From positions 7,501-71,500 of the forward strand of contig LR746265.1 of the NCBI GenBank assembly GCA_902729315.2: 64,000 nucleotides of DNA. Reading direction: 5' to 3'. The notes beneath the pieces are model-generated. The model made no database searches and was not told the DNA's origin. It saw nothing but the letters and a program-made list of their open reading frames with translations. The translations under genes and the position numbers were made by a program. Positions 19,041 through 31,718 of the stretch are shown one piece after another (within the stretch, counting starts at the first letter, position 1; the number at the start of each line of letters is the position of its first letter). Source of the DNA: Spirodela intermedia (lineage: Eukaryota > Streptophyta > Magnoliopsida > Alismatales > Araceae).

Positions 19041-20290
19041 GTATAATATTCTTATTTGGAACTGTAGGTGAATATGAAATTACAAACAAAATACAAAATC
19101 AAAGAACTAATGAAGAAGAATAAAATCAAATTAATAACTATAATTGAACTTATACTAAAAAAAAGTAGAAAACATCATAAGAGAATAAAAAATGGATTAC
19201 TCATGGACCAACAAAAATGACAAAATATGACTCTTATGGCAGAATAACATCTCAGTTACCATCACAACGAAGCACAAACAAGTAATAACAATAGAAATAA
19301 TCCATAAAGACATAATAGAAAAAATTAGTACAATATATGGCTCTTATAAAGTGAATAAACACAAAGAATTGTGGGACCACCTCAAAGAAACTACAAAACA
19401 AAATAATCTCCCATGATTAATTGGAAGAGATTTCAACATCATAAGGCACTATGGGGAATGGGTGGTTAAATGTTGAAAATTGTTGTTAAAAAAATGAGAA
19501 CTATGGGGAAATAGAGGGACCAGTTGTAGGAATTACTTCGAACATATAATGCTAGAGAAAACAAGAACAAGAAAAAGAACAATAGAAATAATGTGTAGGA
19601 TACATATTTCATGCTTAATGTAAGAACTATGGATAGGAAGGAACAAAGTTCGAATGAATGGGGACAAAATCACCATTCCCCTCATCATGCATAAGTGTAA
19701 AATGTGGATGAAAATTATGGAGAGACTTAATAGTCCACAAAAATTGAATTACACAGAAAAATTAATCTACAAAGATGGAAAGTGGAGACTAGAAGTATCA
19801 AATGCAAACAAATAATAAACATCATCAAATGGATCCACCATATGGAGTGTGAATTGAAACTAAACACTGATGGAACATCCAAGGGAAACCTTGGGTTATC
19901 GAGTGGAGATGGAGTAATTCAAGACCTTGCTAATAATAACCAACATGGAGGCAGAATACAAAGCACTAGTTCACGAAAAACTAAAATTATGTAATATTGA
20001 CTCAGTGACACTCGTCAAGATGCTTGAAAAATGGGAATGTAAATAGTGAAAATTAAAAAGAATATAGAAAGAGATAGAATTATAGAGACATAGAATCAAA
20101 TCCTTAGAACATGTTTATCACATAGGTAATCAATTGGTTGACTATCTTGCTAATGTGAGCCTACAACAGCAAGGGGAAAAAATCTACAAGTGTATGCAGG
20201 ACTTACCTTGGGAAGGGAGAGGCATATACAATTTGGAGTGTTGGGGTATGCCATATAACAAACGAAAAATACAAAGGAGGCTTGATCTAG
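19041..20290 (+). mobile_element. Old LINE remnant (endonuclease and RNase H pieces)
   Basis: AT-rich, heavily mutated. It begins at a reading ILIWNCR, the start of a LINE endonuclease, directly after degenerate telomere repeats. Near 19420 it reads GRDFNI (endonuclease GDFN motif). From about 19850 a stretch LKLNTDGTSKGNLGLS identifies an RNase H domain. The reverse transcriptase between them is missing. Base composition and motif wording differ from the 1-15 kb LINE, so this is another, older family. The right boundary is uncertain. Confidence 0.6.
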
Positions 20291-21135
20291 TCTAAGAAGG
20301 ATGAAAAGTACCAGAAAAATGATGAAAACAACCAGCAACAACGAAAATCAGCACAACAAGAAGTATAATCAAAGTACGACAAAAGATAAGCTCAATTCTC
20401 ATAGAACTCACTCTTTATGTATAACACACGATACATTGTCATCTCCATGCAGCACACCTGAAATAGGCACATCATTCACCATGCAAACATGAGAGGAAAA
20501 ATAGTTAGAAAATATAAAAGAAGGAAAAATGAAAAATTGAGAAAACACAGAAAGTATGAGAAAATATCTCAAAATTAATTATGAAGATCATGCAGCTAAA
20601 CCTTGTTAGACCATACTGATGACCACAATTATGAGAGAGACAACATGAAGATCACATAATGGCAAGTGAAGACTGATGGGAGCGAAAAGGCCCAAAAGCC
20701 AACCCATTCAACCACAAAGGTTCAAGGAAATCAAAGAATCTAAGTACATGAGGAAGGGAAAAAAAAAGGGAGTGAAAGCACAAAAAGTCGATAACTTTCT
20801 CCCCCCCCCCCCCACCCCCTCCAAAAAAGAAAAAAAAAGAAAAGGAAAAGGAAAAAAACAAAAAATAGAACAAAAAGAAGAAAAAAAAGGAAAAAGGGTG
20901 AAGGAGGAAAAGGGAGAAACAATCGTGAGAAAAATGCTACCCTTTTGTCCAAACTACCTCCCTTGAAGAAAATATTTGGAGATGGAACTATCTAAGGGGA
21001 AGAAAGGGAGGCAAAAAGCTCTAACAGTCTTAGAAGTCTTCACAAACATGGTTCAATTGGAATAGTCCAATCGTAAGAAGGGTCACACTAGAGTGGACAA
21101 ATAAGGAACAGAAAAATATGTTTATTTCATAATTA

Positions 21136-21188
<53 letters not shown>

Positions 21189-21254
21189 AAAGAGAGAAAA
21201 CTTAGGGAGCTATAATATCACTTACCATTGAGGGAACCAATGACACAAATATAT
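20291..21254. repeat. AT-rich stretch with poly-purine, poly-C and GA tracts
   Basis: No gene seen. A purine-rich A/G tract runs from about 20750 to 20935 with a C-run near 20803-20816. A (GA)n microsatellite of about 40 bp lies at 21141-21182. The open frames here are simple-sequence artefacts (Lys-rich one way, Phe-rich the other). Confidence 0.7.
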
Positions 21255-21302
21255 GCACTTAACTCTCCCACTTAACTCGAGTTCTTATGGGATCTTGTGG
21301 CA
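21255..21302 (-). mobile_element. 5S-element head fragment in reverse orientation
   Basis: Read on the - strand it gives TGCCACAAGATCCCATAAG and GAGTTAAGTGGG, the 5S-type head of the short elements. It is followed on the + strand by CCCTAAACCCTAAACC (21303-21318). It is the one clear exception to the uniform + orientation of the array. Confidence 0.65.
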
Positions 21303-21318
21303 ACCCTAAACCCTAAAC

Positions 21319-21525
21319 CATTGAAAAACAAGGTATCCATTCATAAGAAATGTGGAACAAGCTGTTCGCGTAGTTGTTCTTAGTTAGGTTGAATTCGTTG
21401 CCTTTCTTTCTATTTTTGCTAGTAAAGTGCTTTTCCCCTCTCAATAAATGTACTTTGGTGTTCTCACATGTGACAGGAGTTGCTTGTTGTAATTTTCCCT
21501 TTGGTTCTAAATAAAAAATAAAAAA
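21319..21525 (+). mobile_element. Unidentified A-tailed insert between telomere-type repeats
   Basis: About 200 bp starting ATTGAAAAACAAGG and ending in an A-rich tract (AAATAAAAAATAAAAAAAATT), with CCCTAAA-type repeats on both sides (21303-21318; about 21530-21560). It has the look of an mRNA 3' end. I do not recognise the source. Confidence 0.5.
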
Positions 21526-21559
21526 AATTAAAAACCTTAAACCCTAAAACCCTGACCCT

Positions 21560-21665
21560 CACAAGTGGGTGAGTCATCATGAAGTGGAAAAGTAAAATCT
21601 ATAGTTAAGTGTGCACAAGTAGAACCACTCTAAAGTCTCTACTTGGCGAACCCAAAACCAACCCA
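21560..21665 (+). mobile_element. Decayed 5S-element head
   Basis: After CCTTAAACCCTAAAACCCTG the sequence reads CACAAGTGGGTGAGTCATC and then ATAGTTAAGTGTGCACAAG, recognisable as the 5S-type head with many changes. No tail is seen. Confidence 0.5.
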
Positions 21666-21976
21666 AGCACTAACTCATTAGATCTAGAAGCTCCATGACG
21701 TGACTTAGTCATTGTATAGTAAATCACGTAAAGTTAAAATTTATAAAACTAGAAAATATCAATTTTTAGATATTTAAAAGTATTTCTAAACAAATATATC
21801 AATTATAATTCAATAAAACTTTTAAAAATAGTGATAATTTTTCAAATCAATCACAAAGATGTAATATAATATCGGGTAATTTTTCAAAATTGTTTTCAAA
21901 GAATATGAGTTTTTATGAATTTTATACTAAGAAATAAAAATAAAATATATTTAAAATTCACAAAAAAGAGAAATAA

Positions 21977-22007
21977 GGGTGTGGACGTCAGGATCACGTC
22001 CACACCC
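21977..22007. repeat. Perfect inverted repeat, 12-bp stem and 7-base loop
   Basis: GGGTGTGGACGT (21977-21988) and its exact reverse complement (21996-22007) around CAGGATC. It is GC-rich in an AT-rich neighbourhood. No T-run follows, so it is not an obvious pol III terminator. Confidence 0.85.
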
Positions 22008-22937
22008 AAGGAACGTCAATTGAGCAAAAATAGAGTTCCACCCCATGATTCTTACATAAGCGATAACAAATAATTTAATTGATCAAATTAAGATTTGTAA
22101 AATTCAGAAGAATCATAATTAAATGAAGTCATAGCTTAGTAAATTTAAATCACATAAATTATCACTAAATGAAGCAAAAATCAAGTGAAAAGCAGGAAAA
22201 CAAAGTTTTGATGTTGTAGTGGTGATGCATTAACGATGCACTAGAATCCTCAATATTTGGGAGGATCCTCATGTAGTGTCCACGACCTCAAAGGCTCTCC
22301 TTAGACAAAGATAATGTGGGTAATCTCTAGATTTCCTTGCAAAGTCTAGAGATCAATGAAATGAGTCGTCAAATCATCTCCAATGGCTGTCACCCCACGA
22401 TGGCTGTCACCTAACGGAGAGAAGCTGAATGGAGGTGGGGCACATGTCAGGGAGCTTCATCCTCAGGTCCGCGCAGTAAGAAGAGGTTTTTCATCGCATC
22501 TGGTACACTCTTAGGAGTTGGCGACTCGTCTCCCGGTGGATCGTCCTCTTCTCGATGATGGCTTGTTCGTCGATCAATTAGAGATCCTTTACGCAATAGA
22601 TTTACGATCCTTTTATCACGAATCATTCAATAATTTTAGTAACAATGCTCTGCAAATTGCATTGACGAGATTTTTGCTAATGATCCAGTGATTCTGACAA
22701 CTTAATCCTTCACCACCGATCTGCAAGAAAGTCGCGATAATCAGATAAAAATACGAGTTTTGACTTTGAGAGGATTCGAACCCATGTTGGTTGCCTACCT
22801 ATATGAAAGAGATTGAAATAAATACTCTAATACCCTTATCAAGTAACGTCATCATGGTATATCTCTATTATAACGAAGGGGTAGTTTAGGTATTAAAATC
22901 TTTGAAGCTTTTTGGGGGAATGTGTGATGCGGGTTTA

Positions 22938-22980
22938 GTCCCACATCACTTGTGCATCGAAGTTTTGAGTGAATATATAG
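22938..22980 (+). promoter_or_regulatory. Possible plant snRNA-type promoter (USE plus TATA)
   Basis: GTCCCACATCA (22938-22948) matches the plant upstream sequence element RTCCCACATCG at all but the last base. A TATA-like ATATATAG ends at 22980, about 25 bases downstream, the spacing known for pol III-type plant snRNA promoters. The USE also forms one arm of an imperfect hairpin with GTGATGCGGG (22924-22933). I recognise no RNA in the sequence after about 23005, so this may be a relic or chance. Confidence 0.35.
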
Positions 22981-24559
22981 TAATATCACACTTCTAAACA
23001 ATGAGTCACTTTCTCCCACGTGTACGACCATTCCTTGCCCCATAGTCGGCTGGTCACCAATGACGTGGAAAGGGAGTGGCGCACACGTGCCCCCATCGAA
23101 CCTAGCCACTCGAGCCCCTACTCGTGGCTCCCACTGACTATGCTTCCAACTCACTTGCATGCCCGAGTGACTAGCAGGTCCCCCCCATTTTGTTATATTT
23201 TTATTTTTATTTCTTTTTCTTCATTTATCTCAAAAATAAGACTATAAAAGTCATATAAATTTAAAAAAATCACATAATTAGCCAAAAAATTACATTAATC
23301 AACTGAAAATCACTTTTCACACTTTAACACAAATATAAGTCTATTTATCATGAGTTAAGGCTAAAGCTATATTATTTACTAATTATTAACTCATGATAAT
23401 GAAGACTTATCACTCCACCGCTTGTTATTATGTTCCTCTAGTGACCAAGAACCTTCTTCCAAGTAAGTCACCTCCAAGTCGAAGTGGGCCCCCACTACCA
23501 CCACAGCCAAGAAGCCCAAGCCCTTTGAGGGGAAGGTGACCCTCGAAAGAGAAGTGACTACACACCATGACGAGCTAAGTCTTCTCCCTAATAATCCCCT
23601 CTCCAACCCAAGAAAACCACTAGCCCCCCGTATTCAACTCCTCAAGTAGTGGCAAGGACAAGCAATAAGATGGCTTTAATGACTCTAACTTCATTTCTAA
23701 TAACTCTCTGCCATAAGAAACGCCACATGCTGCCTTCGACAAGTTTCCACCTAAAAAGCTTGAATCTGATTCAAGCTCTAACTCATCAATATTGAAAGCT
23801 CTACCACCACCTACCCACCATTCCTCTCGTGGTCGAAAATCTTCCATCAAGCCCAATGCCTCTAAGTCGTTGGACAATAACGCCAAGTAGAAGCACATTG
23901 TCGGTGCCACCAGCATGGCTCAGAAGCATAAGCCCTCCAACATTGAGGTGGCCCCTGAGAAGAGGAAGTGTCGGTTCCTCCCAATGGCAGATGCTAATAA
24001 ACACTCTATTGTTACTATCGCTGGTAATAGTTATGGTGCAAATATGTTTATAAACAAGAGGTGGTTAGTCTCTTGGTGTTTTTTTCCATCATAAAATTAA
24101 AATAAGACATGGTCTCTACACATTTATATTTATACTCATACTTATAAGAGAGGCTATAATCTCAAATACTCAAACTCTAATAAATCACTTTAAGTAGGAT
24201 TAACTTAATAATAGCCTCATAATATATAATTTATATATATAATTATCCACATTGAGATTAATTCTAACACCACAACCAAGCCTTTTTTGAACTCTTGAAG
24301 AAGATTTGGGCCCCAAGGAAGTAGTAACATTGTTGCCCTCTAATAGTTGGCAATAAAACAGTTTTTGATGTTGTCATTAAAAAGTTAGGCATCCCCCCGC
24401 CATGGCCAAAAATAGAGAGTGACATTGGAGGGGAGAGATGTAGGGCATATGACTCACCCATATCTTAGAGAAGTCATCAACCTAATAGAGATGAAAGACA
24501 TGTACAATCTACCACTAAGCCACTTGTGAAAATATGCTCATACCATTACCATTGAATGA

Positions 24560-24650
24560 TCATACTAAGATGAGTGACCTCTTAGGAAGGGACTAAGCCT
24601 GAGACACATCCCATAAGAGGAACAAAAAAAAATCTCAAACCCTAAATCCT
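24560..24650 (+). mobile_element. Decayed 5S-element tail with telomere-type remnant
   Basis: ACTAAGATGAGTGACCTC followed by AGGAAGGGACTAAGCC resembles the 5S-like tail. A run of nine A residues and then TCTCAAACCCTAAATCC follow, keeping the order tail, A-run, telomere-type repeat. Confidence 0.5.
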
Positions 24651-25601
24651 CTTTTATATTGATTGTTTTTTAATCACCTATATTCCGTCAAATGGATGTC
24701 ACATTTATTTTTAATTTAATGTTGAATCATATTTACCCTTACGAAACATGTTTTTGAATCATGCATAATCTTCGACATTTATATCTTTTCAGAACAAATT
24801 TGCATTTACATTTGTTGAGGATTATCTTTCTATCATGTAGTTAATGAAGAAAGAAATCAGTAATTATTTCTTATCAACTCGTTGGAGTTTGATAATAGCA
24901 ATCAATTTTTTTCAGTTTATTTTTTACTTTGAAAGAACTTCAAGTTTTGAAATTAGTTTGTAGAATAGAATTATGATGCATGTACAAGAAAGTTTTCGCT
25001 TTTTCCTTTAGTGATTAATATGCATTTATTGTAATGGTTAACAACAAACACTTGAATGCTATCTTTTCATTCACATTACATGATTAATATGTTTCATCTA
25101 TGAGTGAGCGGCATAAAACTTGGAGAATATATACCTAAATAGAGTTAGTCTAGTTGGTGAAAATATTTCGTGTTTTGATTTAATACTCATTAGGTTTGAA
25201 TCACACATATTACTTTCAAAACAATATAACCACTATTTTTTATTTGACGTTAAGCTATATGTTTATTTCTTGAACTTATGTTTTATTCAAATAAAACCTT
25301 CAACATTGAAAATTCTTTGTAAATAATATTACCCAACTGATCAAAAAGTTTTCACACTTATCTTAATGAAATTAATGAGCATTAAGTTAATGGTCACTAC
25401 TATCGTGGAACAGCTTGCACAATAAGGAAACGGCTCACAATCATCAGTAGTATCAGTTCCCAAGAAACATAGACGAGTATAAAGACATGAGGAGGTGAAG
25501 TTAGGTGAGGCATCAAAGAGTCATGCAGTGAGTAGTTGAGTGGAGGTTGGGCCCCTCTAAGTGGCTTGTGGCAAGCAATTACCCAATCTCACCCAAGTCT
25601 T

Positions 25602-25604
<3 letters not shown>

Positions 25605-25642
<38 letters not shown>
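25605..25642 (+). repeat. (CT)n microsatellite
   Basis: About 19 uninterrupted CT units. The Ser/Leu-rich open frames over it are simple-sequence artefacts. Confidence 0.95.
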
Positions 25643-25647
<5 letters not shown>

Positions 25648-26312
25648 CTTTCTGGAGTATCATGTATCAAGGTTCAGGTTCATCCCCCTTATTCCATTTA
25701 TCAATTATCCTCATATCCCTCTCATATTCTCACTCCTATCATCAACCCCCTATCCTCGTAATCAAGCTCTCTATCTCTCTTTTTATCTATCTCTTTCTGT
25801 CCCAATCTGACCACTCCCTCCCCCCCCAGGGTAAACGAGCTTACCCCGTGCAGTATGTACAAAGGGAAGTGGAGCCCTAAATATTTTAACATAATTTATG
25901 TACTAACTTGATGTAGCAGCATACTAACTTCATGTACCACACTGTTAAACGACATTTATTATAATTCGTTAATTTCTTGATCCGTTCCAAACTTTTGCTG
26001 GCTCTAAATATTTTGATCTCTTATACTTTTTTCATTTTACATGTGCTGGAAAAATACTCAGATAAATATAACAAAGTCAGCGCCAAATATAGGGAATATA
26101 GGAAAGTCGATCGAGTAATAAATAGCATGTGCCAAAGCAAAATGAGTCTCAAATAGCAATTATTCCAAAACTGTCATTAGAATGTGTAGAAAATCGAGAA
26201 GAAAAAAACCAAGTAGATTTACCAGTACATTGCGCATTCGAATTGTGAGATAAAGCCAAAAAGAGCATCAAGGATAAGGTTTAGTCAAAGCCTGCCAGAT
26301 AGGGGCCCAACT

Positions 26313-29300
26313 TTAACTTGCAGTACTCGAAGATGATGCTTCGGCTGCCTTCTTCTCCCTCTGCTTTTCTCGTCGTTTCTTGTTTCTCGCTGCATTTTTG
26401 CTCGTTTCCCTAAATCCAGAAAGAAGGTCAGACATCCAAACGTGAAAAGAAGATTTATCAGACATCTATGAAAAAGGCACTGGAAGAGAATTCAACAGGT
26501 TGCAGCAACGAGTTCACTTACTCTGCAGAAGCCTGACCAAAAAGCTGCAATGGATAAAATAAGGAATGTCAGGAAATCCATCATATATCAAAAATTACAT
26601 GATACGTTAATATGTAGAAAAACTCGCAGGATAGACAGGAAATGATTGAACTGCTTTCCATTTCTTTTCAAATTCGAATTACCTGCAATTGATGGAAGTG
26701 AGACCCTCCTTGAAAAACAAGTAGAAAAAATAGAAAAAGAGAACAAGAGAAAACACCTTCAACATAACATTGAAAAAACATGGTTGAAAAAAACAGGCTG
26801 TGTTTTCGATGAATGCCCAGCATATAGGCCCATGCCTTTAAATCTCCCTCTTTACAAGCCCATCGCTACTACCTTCTCACTCATTTTCTGTCATATTTCT
26901 TCTGGATGATTTTTCTACCATTGTATAATTATGAAAGAAAAAGAAATAGCATGCAACTGTGCCCCAACTTCTCCTGACTCACACAAGTTGGATTGCATCT
27001 GCCTTTTTCAAACCTAAGCAGCTTCTTCCATGAATAATTAGTGTTATCTATCGCACGTCACTGGATTAATATGACGTATTTTTTATATGGATAGAATAAT
27101 ATTACGATTAAGCCTCTACAGGAGGGTTAGAATAATATTACGATTAAGCCTCTACAGGAGGGTTTAAGGATTGACGACAAATGAAGAATGACAATGCTCC
27201 AACGGTATATGCAAGACTCAAAGTTATATAGAGGAGATGAAGGAGATTTCCCCTAGACGCAATGTCACTTACCAAGATTACTGGGAACATCTTTAGACAG
27301 TTGGTGTATAGAACCTGCCCACCAATCCCATTACAGCAGAGTTTATAATAGTGGGTATAGCATAAACTCAAGCGCAATTAAGAACCCAACAGAGGTCCAT
27401 TCCAAAAAAAATTGAAGTACGAGTTGGAAATGGATTTTAAACTTGATGTTAGCAAAATCGGTGATAAACCTTAAACAGAAATATTAAATAAAACACACGT
27501 AAATACATTATGAAAAGTTGAGACAATTTCAAATAAAGATACAGTTTGTTGCCATCTCGTACTTCCTAGCTTTGAGCTTCATTTTAGAATTGCCTTCAAA
27601 AGGTAATAGAGATTAAAACATAAGATCAAAATCCCTCTGTACAACTTCAAAATTCCAATACTTTTTGGTTCCCATAAATAGCCTTTGTAAAAGAGCATAT
27701 CCATCAACTATTCTTCTTACAACATAGCAACCCTGCTGCAGAACTAATAGAAATCTCTAGTAGAACTCAAATGAGATTCAATAATTTCCGTGTCTTTATT
27801 TACCTCTGCCTGAATTGCAGCAGCACTTTTGGCATGTGGAGGACGATATGCAGCAGGCTTGTGTGTGGGCATTGCAGCAGTCTTTGTGGACGAGGGGAAT
27901 GACTTCGATTCGTGTCCTGGAAGTCAAAGTCCATCAGTTTAAGTACAAGGATTTTTATTTTACAGCCATTAAAAAAAGAAAGCACCTTGCTTTTTATTAT
28001 CGTCAATTTTCAAGGTGCTGACAGAATGGGCAAGATCTGAAAAATCACTGAATTTCTCGGGAGCCTCTGGTTTCCATTCTGCCTGGATAAGCACATACCA
28101 AAAAAACAAAAGCGATTGAAAATTTTGAATCTGCAATTTAATTTGGGGGAAAGTATGAATTACCAACCTGATACAGCCTATCAAACATTTTCCCAAAATA
28201 TAACGATCCATTGGTGCCAAAAAATTTTATTCTTCCATCACAAACAGAATAGGGTCAGCTCAAAGAACAGAAAAAAGCCCCAAAGGAAGAGCACGATGAA
28301 GAGCAGTTTCAAATACCCATTGTCAATCTGAAGTCTAGGGGCTGTTGTGGCAGTCATAAAATGGCGTCCATCTGGTGACCACTCACTTGTTACTGAACAT
28401 TCAGCCTTTGTATTCCCAAGTAGCTTTTTTTCTGAATAATCCCAAAATGCCTAAAATATCAAAGAACCTGATAAAATGAGAAAAAATACCAAGGTACACG
28501 AGATACGAGAATGTCTAAAACCAAAGACAGTCAGAGGGGTAACATTTCACTGCTTGCATTATGACTACGGCCTATGAAAAACTTTTCCTTTGATCAGTGA
28601 AAATTCCTGAAAAAAACTTCAAAATATGGACCTAACGAGGAAAAGAAATCTGACTCAGAAGGTAAGGCTTCTTTATTAAAAAAAAATCCTTGGCCATCAA
28701 CTTCTTTAGCTCCACAGAACACACTTGATCAGTTGACTATTCAACAAAAAGAAATTTATGTGCGTGAACCATAGATGGACAACAAATCATCTAAACAGGG
28801 TAGATCACACGAAACAAAATTTGGGATGCTGAAACTATAATGCCATTGGAACCAGCTCAAGCTAGAAGGTAGGCACCAGGATATGGAGGTCACATCTCTA
28901 ATTCACTTAGAACTTTCTCTAAGACCATGAAAGGAGCTTCCTCTATCAATATCGAGCTAGAATATTTTGCTTCCACATGTACTTAAAAGTGTATATATAA
29001 GATGGAAGTCTGACTTGAACTTCATGCGAAACAGTACATCTGACTATATTGGGCACGGCATTGTCATCACTAGGTAGACACGGATCAGTACAGTCCTGTT
29101 GGGTCTCAGTGATTTTATATCTTATACCAAACAGTGAAAAAAGTACAATAAAATCATTCATTCTGTAGACAGGACATAAAAGGAGGAGAAAAGGGAAGGG
29201 AGACATGCAAGTTACAAATAGCATATAAGAGTAAGTCATCCAGCAGCTACAGATGCCGCAAATCTTTAGAGCATACCATGTCACCAGGGAGGTTACCAAA

Positions 29301-31718
29301 ACCTGCCAAGCAAAGAACTGTGTATATAACAATTAAGGTGACAAGCGTAGTTTAGACACCAATCCAAAAGGATGCAGACAAGTTGTTATACCCTTGCTAT
29401 ACAACGAAAAGGAACCCCTTATCAATCTAATTACAGAGAATGTGATTCAAGGTTTTAGGATTTGTTAGGCCATGAGAGTAATACATGATGAAATTTATGA
29501 AAAAACTTCAGAAACCAAGCATCATATTAAAGTAAATAGTGGAGAGCTATCTCAGCGAGGTCATTTTCAAGTATTTCGGCTTGAAAACTGAATCAAATGA
29601 GATGAAAAGATTAATGTAATGCATGTGATTACATCTACTAGGCAAAAGTATAAAGAACTGTTATTGTACTCTATGACTGTTTCTTATAAAACGATAAAGT
29701 GTATAGAGGAAATCTGTCTCCCTAGCCCTAATTAGTAGCTATTATGACGACCTAAATAAAGGATACACCTTCCTTTTGGGTTAAACCTTATTGTGTTGTA
29801 TGGACCCGCCCCAAGCTCAACAATTGGATTGCACTTTCTGTCAAACACAGTGGCTTTCGCAGGCATAACTGAAAAGAAACGAAAAATGACATTGGAATCA
29901 AAAAATGACGTTTCCTGATCTTAAACAGAAAGAAAAGAAAATTAGTGAAATCAGGTATATAAATGGCATACATCCATAAACAACAGCAAACTCAAGTCCT
30001 GATGAAGACCACTGAACATCGTGAACAGGTCCTTCTTTACCTGAAATTTCCACCTGTCATCAGTAAATACCTTATCTTCGCATGCATAAATTTGGAAAGC
30101 AACAACAGATAACATACGAAGAGGAACAAGTCCTTCATGACTCCCATCAGTTGTCAAGTAATTCAATTTTGATTCGCCATAGTAACTTTGGTTTGTCTTG
30201 TCAACGTCTGATTGAGCCAAGACCAATAACCCAGTGGATATGCAATTCCAATGCAGTTGGACGGTAGAGCACCGAAAGAAGCTACGCCTAGCAACTGGCT
30301 GAGGTTGTTCGTCCTTTTTGGACGAGAAAATTTGGACACTGGCCGGCATACCCTGAGTTTTGAAAATTGATAACTATAAATAAGAATAACATAATGGAAT
30401 ATGAGGAAAATAAATTTTAAAAGAATAATGCATAAGTTCTATAAAAGCTAAGTTATATATGTCAGTCCAAATTCCATCCAGAAGTTCATCCGTCCAAGCA
30501 TTCGGTCTGAATGTTTGGAATTAGCGTGGAGTAAAAAAGGGGGAAAGGTAAAATGGTGTGGGTAGCACACTCAGTATCTGCAGAGCTGCCATGACGCGTA
30601 GCCAGTGATAAATGTCAATTAAGAAGCAAATAACATGAATCATCTTAGGGTATCATGTTCCCCTTTGTTCCAGACGTCCATATCCACCAAGTTTGGTAGA
30701 GAAAAGAATCAAAATTCTTTGTTGAATAAGTATAATTACCCTTTTACAAAGGAACAAACGATGGTTACCTTAAATTTTTCTATGTCAAGATGAAAGCTCG
30801 AAAATAGCAGAAGTCTGTATCTTGTTTATATATTATTATTTATAGGAATAAATGTCCTTTCATACTTCTGGCTTGTAGAATTACATCATCCACTTCATCA
30901 TCCTGCAGGTTTGGACTAGATTCATGCATGCGGTTCAAAGAACCTACATTAGCCTGGGTTTAATTCTAACCTTAGATTCTGCAACAAATGCAGCAATATG
31001 AGACCCAGCAGTCCTTGAAAGCTCCATTGCTGCTATTCCAGGTACCCTGAGCCTATTGATGATCCCCTTGGAAAAATCTTTTCCGTCAAATATCTGTATT
31101 TCATTTGTGCAAAAGCGGCAAGCAACAGATTCGTCAAAGCTAAATTGAATAGTTGGCCTACAAAAAAAACCATACAAGAAATTAATATACCACAGATTAA
31201 GTTGCCTATATAAAGGACACGAACCGGTTAAAAACAAACCATGTGGTTTTCGACATGTTCTTCATGGACTGGTGATAAACAGAAGAACCACTTTCAACAC
31301 TCCACAATACAACATTTTTCTCTTGTGGTGCGGACGGCTTTTGGAAAGTCTGCAAATAAGCTCCACGAGGAGATAACGAGGCTGCGAGGATGGAAGGGAT
31401 ATTGAAGCATCTGATCTCTGTAAACTTGGAGCAATCATAGATGCTGATGATGGAACTGTCTTTTATCACCATGAGCCTGGAACCGTTGTCACTGAACTTT
31501 GCACTACTGCAGGAAACTCTTTCAAGCTGGACTTGAGGTTGCCCGTTTCCAAAAGGCGGCCCCTTCCAGATGGAGAACCCCTCTGGTTCTCGAACTGGAG
31601 AACCCAAGAGAGGAAAAAATAGGAAATTGAACAGATTAATGTTAGGCAAACCGAAAAATCTAGAGGAGGAGGTTGTGAAGAACGTACCCAGAATCTCCAA
31701 GGCAGGTGACTTCTCCAT
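26313..31718 (-). CDS. EIF2A: Eukaryotic translation initiation factor 2A (eIF2A)
   Basis: eIF2A is a WD-repeat beta-propeller protein that can deliver initiator tRNA to the 40S ribosome without the eIF2 GTP cycle. Fourteen exons fit: 31688-31718, 31240-31594, 30971-31157, 30118-30352, 29972-30040, 29769-29868, 29392-29417, 29277-29302, 28317-28450, 28168-28231, 27986-28082, 27804-27916, 26522-26544, 26313-26409. They total 1557 nt, so 518 aa, close to the usual plant length. Diagnostic segments: REPEGFSIWKGPPFGNGQP, KNVVLWSVESG, QSDVDKTNQSYYGE, KLNYLTTDGSHEGLVPLR, GFGNLPGDMAFWD, PAAYRPPHAKSAAAIQAE and a basic C-terminal RNKKRREKQREKKAAE. All splice sites are GT-AG and phases agree. Exon 7 is a 26-nt microexon with unusual residues and is the least certain. 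The start MEKSPALEIL was chosen because it gives exon 1 in phase. Confidence 0.93.
27092..27163. repeat. 36-bp perfect tandem duplication in an eIF2A intron
   Basis: Two adjacent copies starting TAGAATAATATTACG at 27092 and 27128. They lie in the intron between the last two long coding blocks of eIF2A (26545-27803). No function is apparent. Confidence 0.9.

Larger units (their letters stand above)
21666..26312. other. AT-rich intergenic region, no confident gene
   Basis: Contents I can support: a perfect hairpin (21977-22007), a USE/TATA-like pair (22938-22980), a decayed 5S-element tail (24560-24650) and a (CT)n microsatellite (25605-25642). Around 23410-24050 there is a stretch with coding-like composition (for example RKSSIKPNASKSLDNNAK on the + strand) broken by stop codons; I do not recognise it. 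The rest looks like decayed non-coding DNA. Confidence 0.6.

Noticed and set aside
20652-20966. Lys-rich or Phe-rich proteins
   Set aside because: They are translations of a purine tract and a C-run.
22770-22830. tRNA gene on the - strand (GGTTCGAATCC T-loop-like segment)
   Set aside because: I could not form acceptor, D and anticodon arms at the proper distances.
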